Shown here one piece after another: positions 1 to 6,753 of a stretch of 34,796 nucleotides of DNA. The number at the start of each line of letters is the position of its first letter. Position 1 is the stretch's first letter. The stretch lies in contig JBKHDA010000021.1 of the NCBI GenBank assembly GCA_046541575.1, positions 1 through 34,796 of the forward strand, in the 5' to 3' direction. The DNA is from Halanaerobium sp046541575 (GTDB lineage: Bacteria; Bacillota; Halanaerobiia; Halanaerobiales; Halanaerobiaceae). The notes below the pieces were generated by a model, which was given only the letters and a program-made list of their open reading frames with translations, made no database searches and was not told the origin of the DNA. The translations under genes were made by a program, and so were the position numbers.

Positions 1-163
1 TCATTTTGACTAAAAATTCATATTCACTATCAACTGATTCCATCATTCCCGGACCCATTCTTCCTGGACCCATCATTCCCGGACCGGGTTGAGCAAAAGC
101 AAAATTAACTCCTAAACCAATAACTGCAATTATAACTAAAGTAATAATCAAATTTCTTTTCAT
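1..163 (-). CDS. DUF305-like exported Met-rich protein (partial, C-terminus outside window)
   Basis: The visible 54 residues start with MKRN, continue as a hydrophobic signal peptide (about residues 4-24, ending near AFA-QPG) and then a proline/glycine/methionine-rich stretch with repeated PGMMGPG-like units. The last visible residues, SEYEFLVKM, match the start of DUF305 domains, which usually continue with a His-rich MIPHH motif; that part lies outside the window. DUF305 proteins are exported and often found in metal, especially copper, loci. The methionine-rich linker would suit Cu(I) or Ag(I) binding. A ribosome site (GAAGGT) precedes the ATG. A CsoR-like box and sigma-A promoter lie directly upstream and match those of the copper genes 25-31 kb away, which supports copper-responsive expression. 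Family assignment rests on a short stretch, so it is moderate. Confidence 0.6.
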   Translation of the reverse strand, partial: MKRNLIITLVIIAVIGLGVNFAFAQPGPGMMGPGRMGPGMMESVDSEYEFLVKM

Positions 164-199
164 TTAATTGACCTTCTTTGAAACTTAACACCGTTTCAA

Positions 200-255
200 T
201 ATACCCCTATTAGGTATGTTAAACATAGTATACCACTCAGGATTGCTTCTGTCAA
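200..255 (-). promoter_or_regulatory. Sigma-A promoter with CsoR-like box, upstream of the DUF305 gene
   Basis: Read on the minus strand there is a TTGACA -35 (250-255), a 17-nt spacer and a TATACT -10 (227-232). The box TATACCCCTATTAGGTATG (200-218, plus-strand reading) lies across the expected transcription start. The same arrangement precedes copB (31821-31875) and a truncated methyltransferase gene (26178-26235), and even the spacer sequence is conserved. CsoR represses by binding such C-tract/G-tract sites, and Cu(I) releases it. Binding here is inferred. Confidence 0.75.
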
Positions 256-382
256 CATAATTACAATCACCTAATATTAATCCTCAGCAACTCTATCAAC
301 TTTACTCTAAATTAATTATATAGAATGAATATGAAGAAAATATGAATTTTTAAGAAAAAATATTTTTAATTCTGCCTAAGCT

Positions 383-415
383 AAAAAAAAAGAGCAGCTG
401 CAGTTACAGCCACTC
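383..415 (-). terminator. Rho-independent terminator of the YhdH-type gene
   Basis: On the minus strand a 9-bp stem (GAGTGGCTG with CAGCTGCTC, including two G-U pairs) closes a 6-nt loop and is followed by at least eight U. It lies about 30 nt after the stop of the 444-1430 gene. Confidence 0.8.
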
Positions 416-443
416 CTTTTAAAGTTATTCAAATTACTATCAT

Positions 444-1430
444 TTACAGCTTAACAATTATTCTACCTTTGGAATTACCAGCCAGCATTTTATCTATATG
501 CTCATCTAAGTCGTCTAAAATAATTTCTTTGGAAAAGTCATTAATTTGATCAATTCTCCAATTTCCAGCCAATTTTTGCCAGAGTTCTTTTTTCAGTTCT
601 GCTTTACACTGAACTGCATCAATCCCTAATAAACTAACCCCTCTTAAAATAAATGGATAAACATTAAGTTCAAGTTTAGCAGAAGCGACATTTCCACAGC
701 AGGTTACAGCTCCACCATATTTAGTTGACTTGATGGCTGTAGTCAGCATATTTCCACCAACTGTATCAATAACTCCATCCCACTTTTCTTTTAAAAGCAT
801 TTTCCCGGAATTATCATCCACTTCTTTCCGCGCAATAATATTTTGAACACCCAGATTATTAAAATAAGATTCTGCTTCAGTCTTACCTGTAGCTGCTGTA
901 ACATTATAACCAATTTTTGATAAAATTGCACAGGCAAAACTGCCAACACCTCCTGAAGCACCAGTGACTAAAATATTATCCTGAGCAACACCTGCTTCTA
1001 TAAGTTTATAAACTGAAAGAGCAGCAGTAAATCCTGCAGTCCCATAAATCATACTTTCTCTTAAAGTCATTTTTTCAGGAAGTTTTTCCGCCCAGTGAGC
1101 CGGTATTCTTACATATTCCTCAAAAGCACCATCAGTATTCATTCCAAAATCATAGCCCGCAACTATTACCTTATCACCTTTGTTATAAGTCCCACTCTGA
1201 TCTTCAATAACTATTCCTGCTGCATCAATACCGGGAGTATGGGGATATCTCCGGGTAACCCCTTTATTACCATTTGCAGAAAGAGCATCCTTATAATTTA
1301 AAGCCGAATATTTAACATTGATTATCAGCTCACCTTCCGGTAGATCATTAATTTCCTTTTCTATTACCTTTCTTTTAAATTCTCCTTCAACTTCGCTTAC
1401 TTCAAATGCCTTAAACTTTATATTTTCCAT
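444..1430 (-). CDS. YhdH/YhfP-family NAD(P)H quinone oxidoreductase / acrylyl-CoA reductase-like protein
   Basis: This 328-residue protein has the zinc-free medium-chain dehydrogenase layout: an N-terminal GroES-like domain (about 1-125, with SALNYKDAL and PGIDAAG) and a Rossmann domain with GASGGVGSFA near residues 157-166. The length and motifs fit the YhdH/YhfP/AcuI family, whose members reduce quinones or acrylyl-CoA with NADPH; the actual substrate cannot be read from sequence. No structural zinc Cys cluster is seen, as expected for this subfamily. The ATG follows an AAGGAAG ribosome site. It ends at a clear terminator and appears to be a single-gene unit or the tail of the preceding minus-strand run. 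Confidence 0.85.
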   Translation of the reverse strand: MENIKFKAFEVSEVEGEFKRKVIEKEINDLPEGELIINVKYSALNYKDALSANGNKGVTRRYPHTPGIDAAGIVIEDQSGTYNKGDKVIVAGYDFGMNTDGAFEEYVRIPAHWAEKLPEKMTLRESMIYGTAGFTAALSVYKLIEAGVAQDNILVTGASGGVGSFACAILSKIGYNVTAATGKTEAESYFNNLGVQNIIARKEVDDNSGKMLLKEKWDGVIDTVGGNMLTTAIKSTKYGGAVTCCGNVASAKLELNVYPFILRGVSLLGIDAVQCKAELKKELWQKLAGNWRIDQINDFSKEIILDDLDEHIDKMLAGNSKGRIIVKL

Positions 1431-1536
1431 TATTAATTTTCACTTCCTTAATTTAAGAAAAAAAGATAGTAAAGCTGTTTTTAAAACACCAACCAAAAAT
1501 GTCAAAACACCTTTTTAAATTCAATAATTTAATTTT

Positions 1537-1914
1537 TTATTTAAACTTTTCTACCAGTTTATCTGCTGTAGAAAGCAGTTCCTCTTTCTGCTTAAGTCCA
1601 TCTACAAATCTTTCAGGTATTTTTGAAAATCCAACCTGAGCTCCAATTAGAGAACCGGTCAGCATTGTTCTTACCTGGTTTTGACCGCCACCATTTAAAG
1701 CATTAAGCACTCCAGCTTCAAAATCATCCTTAAATCTGGCTGAAAGATAATAAACCGCCGGCAGCATATGGTAAATCGCACAGGGCATTCCGTAAACTAC
1801 AGCAGCTTTCCAGGCCGGCTCAATTACTATATCCTCATCTTGAGCTGCTCGCGCCATATAAGAGGGAGAAAGCAGGCCATCGGGAGAAGCAAAAAACCCC
1901 TCCCATAATTTATT
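1537..1914 (-). pseudogene. C-terminal remnant of an ADP-ribosylglycohydrolase-family protein
   Basis: The open frame continues upstream of the first ATG (1857) as LWEGFFASPDGLLSPSY and runs on with WKAAVVYGMPCAIYHMLP, LNALNGGGQNQ and GAQVGFSKIPERF. This resembles the C-terminal part of long ADP-ribosylglycohydrolase (ARH/DraG-like) proteins. Only about 126 residues remain of a protein normally several hundred long, and the N-terminal catalytic metal-binding part is absent. The homologous frame begins directly after the stop codon of the nicotinate phosphoribosyltransferase gene, so a deletion seems to have removed the 5' end. A shorter product from ATG 1857 is possible but would be expected to be inactive. 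Confidence 0.7.
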
Positions 1915-1915
1915 A

Positions 1916-3340
1916 CTACTTTTTATTTTTCCTGATAAGTCTTTGTTTTAATGCAAATAACTCATCTGAAAGATCAACTTTCATAATGTGGGGATAGGTT
2001 AACCTTTTATATTCTTCGCCCAGACTATTTTTTTCATTTTCAGCATATTCCTTAATTTCAGTTACCGAGGGAGAATCATAGACCAGATTTCCATTTTTGA
2101 AAATTGGCTTCATCATTTCTCTAAGTCGATAATTACCCTTTTCTAAAGTGGTAGTTTTCCATGTGTCTCTTGCATCAAATAAAGTTAGATCCTTATTTTC
2201 ACTAATCTCTTCCTGCTCTAATGCAATTAAATCTGCCCGTATTTCACCTGATTCTTTATCATAAACTCTTAACAATTTTTTGTTACCTGGATTTGTCATT
2301 TTTTCAATATTATCAGAAAGCTTTATTTTAGGCTGTTCATTATATTCACTCATCTTATATACTGCGCCAAAGGCTGGGCAATCATAAGAAGTGATAAGTT
2401 TAGTTCCTACTCCATAGAGATCAATCTGAGCTCCCTGCAGATTAAGAGAGGTAATTATATCTTCGTCAAGATTATTAGAAGCAACTATCACAGCATCTTC
2501 AAATCCAGCATCATCCAGCATTTTTCTTGCTTTTTTAGAAAGATAGGCTAAATCTCCACTATCCAGTCTGATTCCGTAAAGATCAGATTTTACGCCCTGC
2601 TCTTCCATTTCTTCAAAAACTTTAATAGCATTGGGTACACCGGAGTTTAAAGTATCATAGGTATCGACCAGTAGTATAGCGCTATTTGGAAAGTTTTCGG
2701 CATAGGTGCGGAAAGACTCTAATTCACTTTCAAAACTCATTACCCAGCTGTGCGCATGAGTTCCGCTAACCTTAACCCCAAATTTCTTACCTGTTAAAAC
2801 ATTGGAAGTTCCCGCACAGCCGCCAATTACTGCAGCTCTGGCTCCATAGATACCGGCATCAGGACCGTGAGCACGGCGCAGACCAAATTCAAGTACATCT
2901 TTCCCTTTGGCTGCCTCACTAATCCTGGCTGCCTTAGTGGCAATTAATGCCTGATGGTTAATAAAATTCAAAAGTGGAGTCTCCAATAATTGAGCCTGCA
3001 GAATAGGTGCTTCCACTTTAAGCAGCGGTTCTTTTGGAAAAACCACACTGCCCTCCGGTACTGAATAAATATCTCCTGTAAACTTAAAATCTTTTAGATA
3101 ATCTAAGAATTTTTCATTAAAACCCTTACTTCTTAAATAAGTTATATCATCTTCACCAAATTTAAAGTTTTCTACAAATTCAATAATCTGCTCTAAGCCT
3201 GCATAAATAGAATAACCATTATTACTTGGATTTTCCCTGTAAAAAAGATCAAAAACGGCATTTTCAGTTTTACCCTTCTGGCAGTAACCCTGAGCCATAG
3301 TTAATTGATAAAAATCTGTTAAAAGACTTAAATCTCTCAT
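1916..3340 (-). CDS. pncB: Nicotinate phosphoribosyltransferase
   Basis: This enzyme makes nicotinate mononucleotide from nicotinate, PRPP and ATP in the NAD salvage (Preiss-Handler) pathway. The 474-residue protein starts with LLTDFYQLTMAQGY, the classic N-terminal signature, and contains FGLRRAHGPDAG and SGTHAHSWVMSFESE, which includes the histidine phosphorylated during catalysis. The phosphate-binding region follows (VDTYDTLNSG, IRLDSGDL, ASNNLDED). Length and motifs are those of the long bacterial NAPRTase class. An AAGGTTGG ribosome site precedes the ATG. Downstream and almost abutting is the ADP-ribosylglycohydrolase remnant, another NAD-linked function, which suggests an ancestral NAD operon. 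A small palindrome and 9-bp repeats lie upstream. Confidence 0.93.
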   Translation of the reverse strand: MRDLSLLTDFYQLTMAQGYCQKGKTENAVFDLFYRENPSNNGYSIYAGLEQIIEFVENFKFGEDDITYLRSKGFNEKFLDYLKDFKFTGDIYSVPEGSVVFPKEPLLKVEAPILQAQLLETPLLNFINHQALIATKAARISEAAKGKDVLEFGLRRAHGPDAGIYGARAAVIGGCAGTSNVLTGKKFGVKVSGTHAHSWVMSFESELESFRTYAENFPNSAILLVDTYDTLNSGVPNAIKVFEEMEEQGVKSDLYGIRLDSGDLAYLSKKARKMLDDAGFEDAVIVASNNLDEDIITSLNLQGAQIDLYGVGTKLITSYDCPAFGAVYKMSEYNEQPKIKLSDNIEKMTNPGNKKLLRVYDKESGEIRADLIALEQEEISENKDLTLFDARDTWKTTTLEKGNYRLREMMKPIFKNGNLVYDSPSVTEIKEYAENEKNSLGEEYKRLTYPHIMKVDLSDELFALKQRLIRKNKK

Positions 3341-3427
3341 TCAAAACACCAACCTTATTATTTATATTTTCTTTTTAGCTGTTTATAAAATTTTAACATT
3401 TCAGATTAATTAAAACAAGTTATTTTA

Positions 3428-3454
3428 CACTATGTACATTATGTACCCTATGTA
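3428..3454. promoter_or_regulatory. Candidate operator upstream of pncB: three 9-bp units with an inner palindrome
   Basis: Three consecutive 9-bp units each end in TATGTA (CACTATGTA, CATTATGTA, CCCTATGTA). Within them GTACATTATGTAC (3434-3446) is a perfect 13-bp inverted repeat. The site is about 90-115 bp upstream of the pncB start, where a repressor of NAD salvage might bind. No known regulator consensus was recognised, so the role is inferred. Confidence 0.35.
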
Positions 3455-3570
3455 TTCCTAAACTTCTCCAAGGAATCTATATTATGTTTAATGTGACTAT
3501 AAATAATTCTAGTGACATTCAGGAAAAAAGAATTATTGATAAGTCAGTTTAATTTAATAATATAATTTAT

Positions 3571-3594
3571 AGTCCCGGCTGAATTGCCGGGACT
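3571..3594 (-). terminator. Hairpin downstream of the redox operon, probable terminator
   Basis: AGTCCCGGC pairs perfectly with GCCGGGACT around a 6-nt loop. It lies 37 nt after the stop of the AhpD-like remnant on the minus strand. The following minus-strand sequence is AU-rich but has no pure U-run, so termination is likely but not certain. Confidence 0.55.
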
Positions 3595-3630
3595 TATTAC
3601 AGGTTAAAATATCATAATTTTTAAACTTAA

Positions 3631-3938
3631 TTACTGTACCTCGACCTCACCTGTAACTTCACTGTCTTCACTAATTTCTGCTGAATCCTGATATTCTTCA
3701 CTGGCAAAATAAATATTTCCTTCAACTGTTGCATCATAGAGTTCAAATCCATCTGCTGTTCTATTTACATAATTAAAGTAAGCAGCAACCTGATTTAAAT
3801 CCAGAATATCTCTATCGCTCAGATCAAATTCTCTTAATTGATCAAAATCCGCTTTTTTAATGCTCCCGGCTTTTTAGTTAATTTAACAGCATAATCCAGT
3901 ACTGCTTTGTCTTGATCTACCACATCTATCCACGCCAT
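3631..3938 (-). pseudogene. Decayed AhpD-like peroxidase-related (carboxymuconolactone decarboxylase superfamily) gene
   Basis: A good ribosome site (GGAGGAG) and ATG open a frame reading MAWIDVVDQDKAVLDYAVKL, which stops after 34 codons. The homologous frame resumes one register away at about 3868 as ADFDQLREFDLSDRDILDLN and continues through AAYFNYVNRTADGF to a stop at 3631. The pieces match the start and end of peroxidase-related AhpD-like enzymes. The middle, including the CxxC redox centre, is missing and there is a frameshift. It is the last gene of the operon with the glutaredoxin-thioredoxin reductase fusion (16-nt gap), which would have made a peroxide-reducing set. Confidence 0.75.
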
Positions 3939-3954
3939 TAAAATCTCCTCCATT

Positions 3955-5142
3955 TTAATTCAAATACTCATTTGCTCTCAGAGCAGCTTTTGCTCCTTCA
4001 GCTGCAGAAACAATTATCTGTTTATCTTTAATATTTGTTACATCTCCGGCAGCAAAAATTCCTTCTATACTTGTTTGATTATTTTCATTAATAATAATCT
4101 CATTGCCCTGATTAATCTCAAGATGCTCACAGATAAAGCCTGTATTGGGAATTAATCCAATTTCGATAAAGATTGCCTTTACCTTAAGTTCACGTTCTTT
4201 CCCGGTATTTAGATTTTTAATTCTTATCGATTCAACTTTCTGCTCACCTTTAATTTCAGCTGTTTGATATGATTTGCAGACTTCTATTTTGTCTGAGTTA
4301 TTTACCTTATCCTGCAGACTTTTGTCACCTGAGAGCTGTTCTCCTCTAATAATTAGATAAACTTCAGTTGCAATCTTTGCCATATCCAGGGCTGCTTCCA
4401 GTCCAGAGTTACCCCCGCCAACAACAGCAACCGGCTGATTTTCATAAATATAGCCATCACAGGTGGCACAGTAACTTACACCCTTATCTTTTAACTGATG
4501 TTCTCCTGGAATTCCAAGCTGCCTTTTTTTTGTTCCAGCGGCAATTAAAACAGCTCTGGTATTAATCTTTTTATCACTTTTTGTTAACAGAATATGACCT
4601 TCTGCCTGAGGATTAATATCTGTAATTTCTTCTCCAAAAAGTGTGTCTACATTATAGTTTCTAAGATGCTTTAGAAAATTCTGCATTAGATCCGGTCCTG
4701 AAGTTCCATATTCAGGCAAATAATTATCGATAGTGTCAGTTTCCAATACCTGACCACCAATGTCTCGGGCTACCATCAGAACTTTTAATCCTTTCCTGGC
4801 CGCATAAACTGCAGCAGTCATCCCAGCCGGTCCAGCTCCAATTACAGCCAGCTCCCAGTCTTTTTCGCTGCAGTTTGGTCTTTCAAATTCTATCAGATCA
4901 TCAAGTCCACCCGAACTGACAAGCTCAATTAGATTATCATAACCACCAATTTTTTGGTCATTAATGAAAATTTGTGGTATAGTTTTTTTGCCGCTGCGCT
5001 CCATCATCTCCTGCTGCAGCTCTTCATTATTTGTAATATCATAATCAGTATATTCCAGTCCCAGACTCTTTAACATTGCCTTTGCTCTTCTACAGTAAGG
5101 ACACCAAGTTTTGCTATAGATTTCAATCTCTGGCTTATTCAT
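3955..5142 (-). CDS. Glutaredoxin-thioredoxin reductase fusion flavoprotein
   Basis: Residues 1-85 are a glutaredoxin domain with the CPYC active site at 14-17 and the TIPQIFI cis-Pro strand. Residues about 96-395 are a thioredoxin reductase: FAD-binding GAGPAG (102-107), redox centre CATC (225-228), NAD(P)-binding GGGNSG (242-247) and a C-terminal GIFAAGDV FAD motif. Such fusions pass electrons from NAD(P)H through FAD to the attached glutaredoxin, analogous to AhpF, and onward to a peroxidase or thiol target. The downstream AhpD-like gene would have been a natural partner but is broken. It is preceded by the Rrf2 regulator (19-nt gap), so redox or nitrosative control is likely. The donor (NADH or NADPH) is not obvious from the motif. 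Confidence 0.9.
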   Translation of the reverse strand: MNKPEIEIYSKTWCPYCRRAKAMLKSLGLEYTDYDITNNEELQQEMMERSGKKTIPQIFINDQKIGGYDNLIELVSSGGLDDLIEFERPNCSEKDWELAVIGAGPAGMTAAVYAARKGLKVLMVARDIGGQVLETDTIDNYLPEYGTSGPDLMQNFLKHLRNYNVDTLFGEEITDINPQAEGHILLTKSDKKINTRAVLIAAGTKKRQLGIPGEHQLKDKGVSYCATCDGYIYENQPVAVVGGGNSGLEAALDMAKIATEVYLIIRGEQLSGDKSLQDKVNNSDKIEVCKSYQTAEIKGEQKVESIRIKNLNTGKERELKVKAIFIEIGLIPNTGFICEHLEINQGNEIIINENNQTSIEGIFAAGDVTNIKDKQIIVSAAEGAKAALRANEYLN

Positions 5143-5160
5143 CAGATCAAATCCTTTCCG

Positions 5161-5568
5161 TTATTTGATTTCGGGATTAATAATATCTTTAATAGTTGTC
5201 TCTGCAAGTTCAGCCAGCATTTTTTGATAGGCCTTCCCAAACACCCGATGGATTTTACATCTATCCTTAATTTTACAGCCGCGAATTTCATCCACACATT
5301 CAAATACATTATCTTTAGCTTCAAAAAGCTCCATTATCTGAGCAAGGTTAATCTCTTCAGCCTCTCTGCTTAAAGTATAGCCGCCTTTTTTTCCTTCAGC
5401 AGAGCTGACAATTCCAGCTGCAGACAACTTCTGCATCACCTTGGCCAGATAAGATGAAGATACATTTTCTATCTCCGCCAGTTCTTTAACAGAAAGCTCC
5501 TGTTTTTTATTTCTTGCCAGAATCATTAAGGCATGGACTGCATAATCTGTTTTTCTTGAAGTATTCAT
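5161..5568 (-). CDS. Rrf2-family transcriptional regulator with a three-cysteine cluster
   Basis: This 135-residue protein starts with MNTSRKTDYAVHALM, the typical Rrf2 winged-helix N-terminus, with recognition region VSSSYLAKVMQKLSAAGIV and wing GKKGGYTLSR. Cys91, Cys98 and Cys104 (C-x6-C-x5-C) lie where IscR, NsrR and RsrR bind an Fe-S cluster. It is therefore probably an Fe-S sensor of oxidative, nitrosative or iron status. It is the first intact gene of the unit with the glutaredoxin-thioredoxin reductase fusion and the AhpD-like remnant, its likely targets. The nearest strong ribosome site (AAGGAG) is 13 nt from the ATG, which is long. Which Rrf2 subtype it is cannot be decided from sequence alone. 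Confidence 0.88.
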   Translation of the reverse strand: MNTSRKTDYAVHALMILARNKKQELSVKELAEIENVSSSYLAKVMQKLSAAGIVSSAEGKKGGYTLSREAEEINLAQIMELFEAKDNVFECVDEIRGCKIKDRCKIHRVFGKAYQKMLAELAETTIKDIINPEIK

Positions 5569-5600
5569 CTATTTTAATTTTCTCCTTTTTAACTTGAATT

Positions 5601-5903
5601 CTAATTGTATAAGTGACAGGAAGTTAAATGTCCTGCCTCTACTGCTTTGAGTTCTGGTTTTACCTTCTGGCATTTGTCAAAACTATATTTACAGCGGGGA
5701 TGAAAACTGCAGCCTGAAGGGGGATTAATTGGACTTGGCACTTCTCCCTCAATTATCTCCCGCTCCTTATAGTTCCAGTCATCATTTATTCCTCTTAAAG
5801 AAGAAAATAAAGCTTCTGTATAGGGATGGACCGAATTATTGAAAATTGTATCTGTATCTGAAATTTCGACTATTTTACCTAAAGAATCATCCGGGAATCT
5901 GAA
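5601..5903 (-). pseudogene. C-terminal fragment of an oligopeptide/dipeptide ABC transporter ATPase (OppF/DppF-like)
   Basis: An open frame with no start reads GKIVEISDTDTIFNN, then HPYTEALFSSL, then the C-terminal oligo/dipeptide signature PSPINPPSGCSFHPRCKYS with the Cys-rich GHLTSCHL end. This is the last part of an Opp/Dpp ATP-binding subunit. The Walker A, signature and Walker B motifs are absent. About 100 residues remain of roughly 320. The frame is blocked upstream by a TAG at 5904. It sits between a promoter and the Rrf2 gene, so it is probably transcribed as leader RNA. Confidence 0.8.
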
Positions 5904-5964
5904 CTAAAAACTTTCAGCCCCCTTTTAAACTTAGATGTTAATTGTCCGCGTTAAAGTTAAACTA

Positions 5965-5993
5965 AGTATAATATATTGTTAAGTATTTTACAA
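5965..5993 (-). promoter_or_regulatory. Candidate sigma-A promoter for the Rrf2 / Grx-TrxR unit
   Basis: On the minus strand TTGTAA (5988-5993) and TATACT (5965-5970) are separated by 17 nt. The next intact gene downstream is the Rrf2 regulator, about 400 nt away, with the OppF remnant in between. The promoter may originally have served another gene. Confidence 0.45.
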
Positions 5994-6044
5994 GCAAATC
6001 ACTCAATCATAAGCCAATTACTCAGTTTTAGATGAAAAATTAAA

Positions 6045-6362
6045 TTAAATCCAGTCATTTCTTTTAAACAGCCAGTATTCAATCCCAATGATTAAAATCA
6101 TTATTATTGAAAAAATTCTAAAAGCAGAATTGCTTTCAGTTCCCGGCATACCGCCAATATTGATTCCAAACAAACCTGTCAAAATCCTAAAGGTAGAAAG
6201 ATACTACCGACAATAGAAAGAATGTACATTGTCCTATTCATCTGATCATTAATCTTGTTGTTTAATTCTTCCTGGACTAAAGCTGCCCGATCACGGATTG
6301 TATCCAGTTTCTACATAATAACCTGTTATCAGAGCTGCCATTTGGATAAATTCCCCCTCTAA
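6045..6362 (-). pseudogene. Frameshifted C-terminal remnant of a ZntB/CorA-type divalent cation transporter
   Basis: The pieces read LEGEFIQMAALITGYYVE, LDTIRDRAALVQEELNN, MNRTMYILSIVGSIFLPLGF and, after a shift of one base near 6190, LTGLFGINIGGMPG, ending EYWLFKRNDWI. The GxN-like loop (GIN, as in ZntB-type members) between two membrane helices identifies the CorA superfamily. At least two frame breaks are present, near 6310 and 6190, and the cytoplasmic N-terminal domain is gone. The homologous sequence begins directly after the stop of the tautomerase gene. Confidence 0.8.
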
Positions 6363-6701
6363 CTAAAAAGTTCCTCCATCCCAGCCCCACATTGCTCCGG
6401 GAGCATCTGCAAATTCAATATAAATTCTATCCTGGTCAATTTTCAGTTCTTTTTCCAGGAATTCACAAATAAACTGAGATAGTTCTTCGGTCATTGATTC
6501 TTTTAAACCTATACTTTTAACCTGAATAAAAGCTGTTTTTTCTGTGCTGCCGCCAAAAGTCATTCTAGTTTCAGCTTCCAGGGCTGTCATAATATATGAT
6601 TCCGGTTTTCCGAGATGCTCTGCCATTTGAGCTGATAATTTTTTTAATATTTCTTCTTCTCTTTCTACTTTTTGATTGGTCTGTACTTTAATGAAAGGCA
6701 T
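6363..6701 (-). CDS. MIF / phenylpyruvate tautomerase-like protein
   Basis: The best start is the ATG at 6701, giving MPFIKVQTNQ with a proline right after the initiator Met. This proline is the catalytic base in the tautomerase superfamily. AGAGGAG lies 8 nt upstream. The GTG at 6710 would bury the proline and overlaps the ribosome site. The 112-residue protein has the MIF layout, with YIMTALEAETRMTFGG (substrate region) and IYIEFADAPGAMWGWDGGTF at the end. MIF-like bacterial proteins tautomerise phenylpyruvate in vitro; the in vivo substrate is usually unknown. It follows the DASS transporter gene by about 50 nt and may share its transcript. Confidence 0.85.
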   Translation of the reverse strand: MPFIKVQTNQKVEREEEILKKLSAQMAEHLGKPESYIMTALEAETRMTFGGSTEKTAFIQVKSIGLKESMTEELSQFICEFLEKELKIDQDRIYIEFADAPGAMWGWDGGTF

Positions 6702-6753
6702 TAAAATCACTCCTCTTAAATTTTTTGATGAAGTTGTTAAATAAACTTATTGA

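Noticed and set aside
6702..6710. GTG start adding three residues to the tautomerase
   Set aside because: It would place residues before the catalytic proline and sits in the ribosome site of the ATG at 6701.
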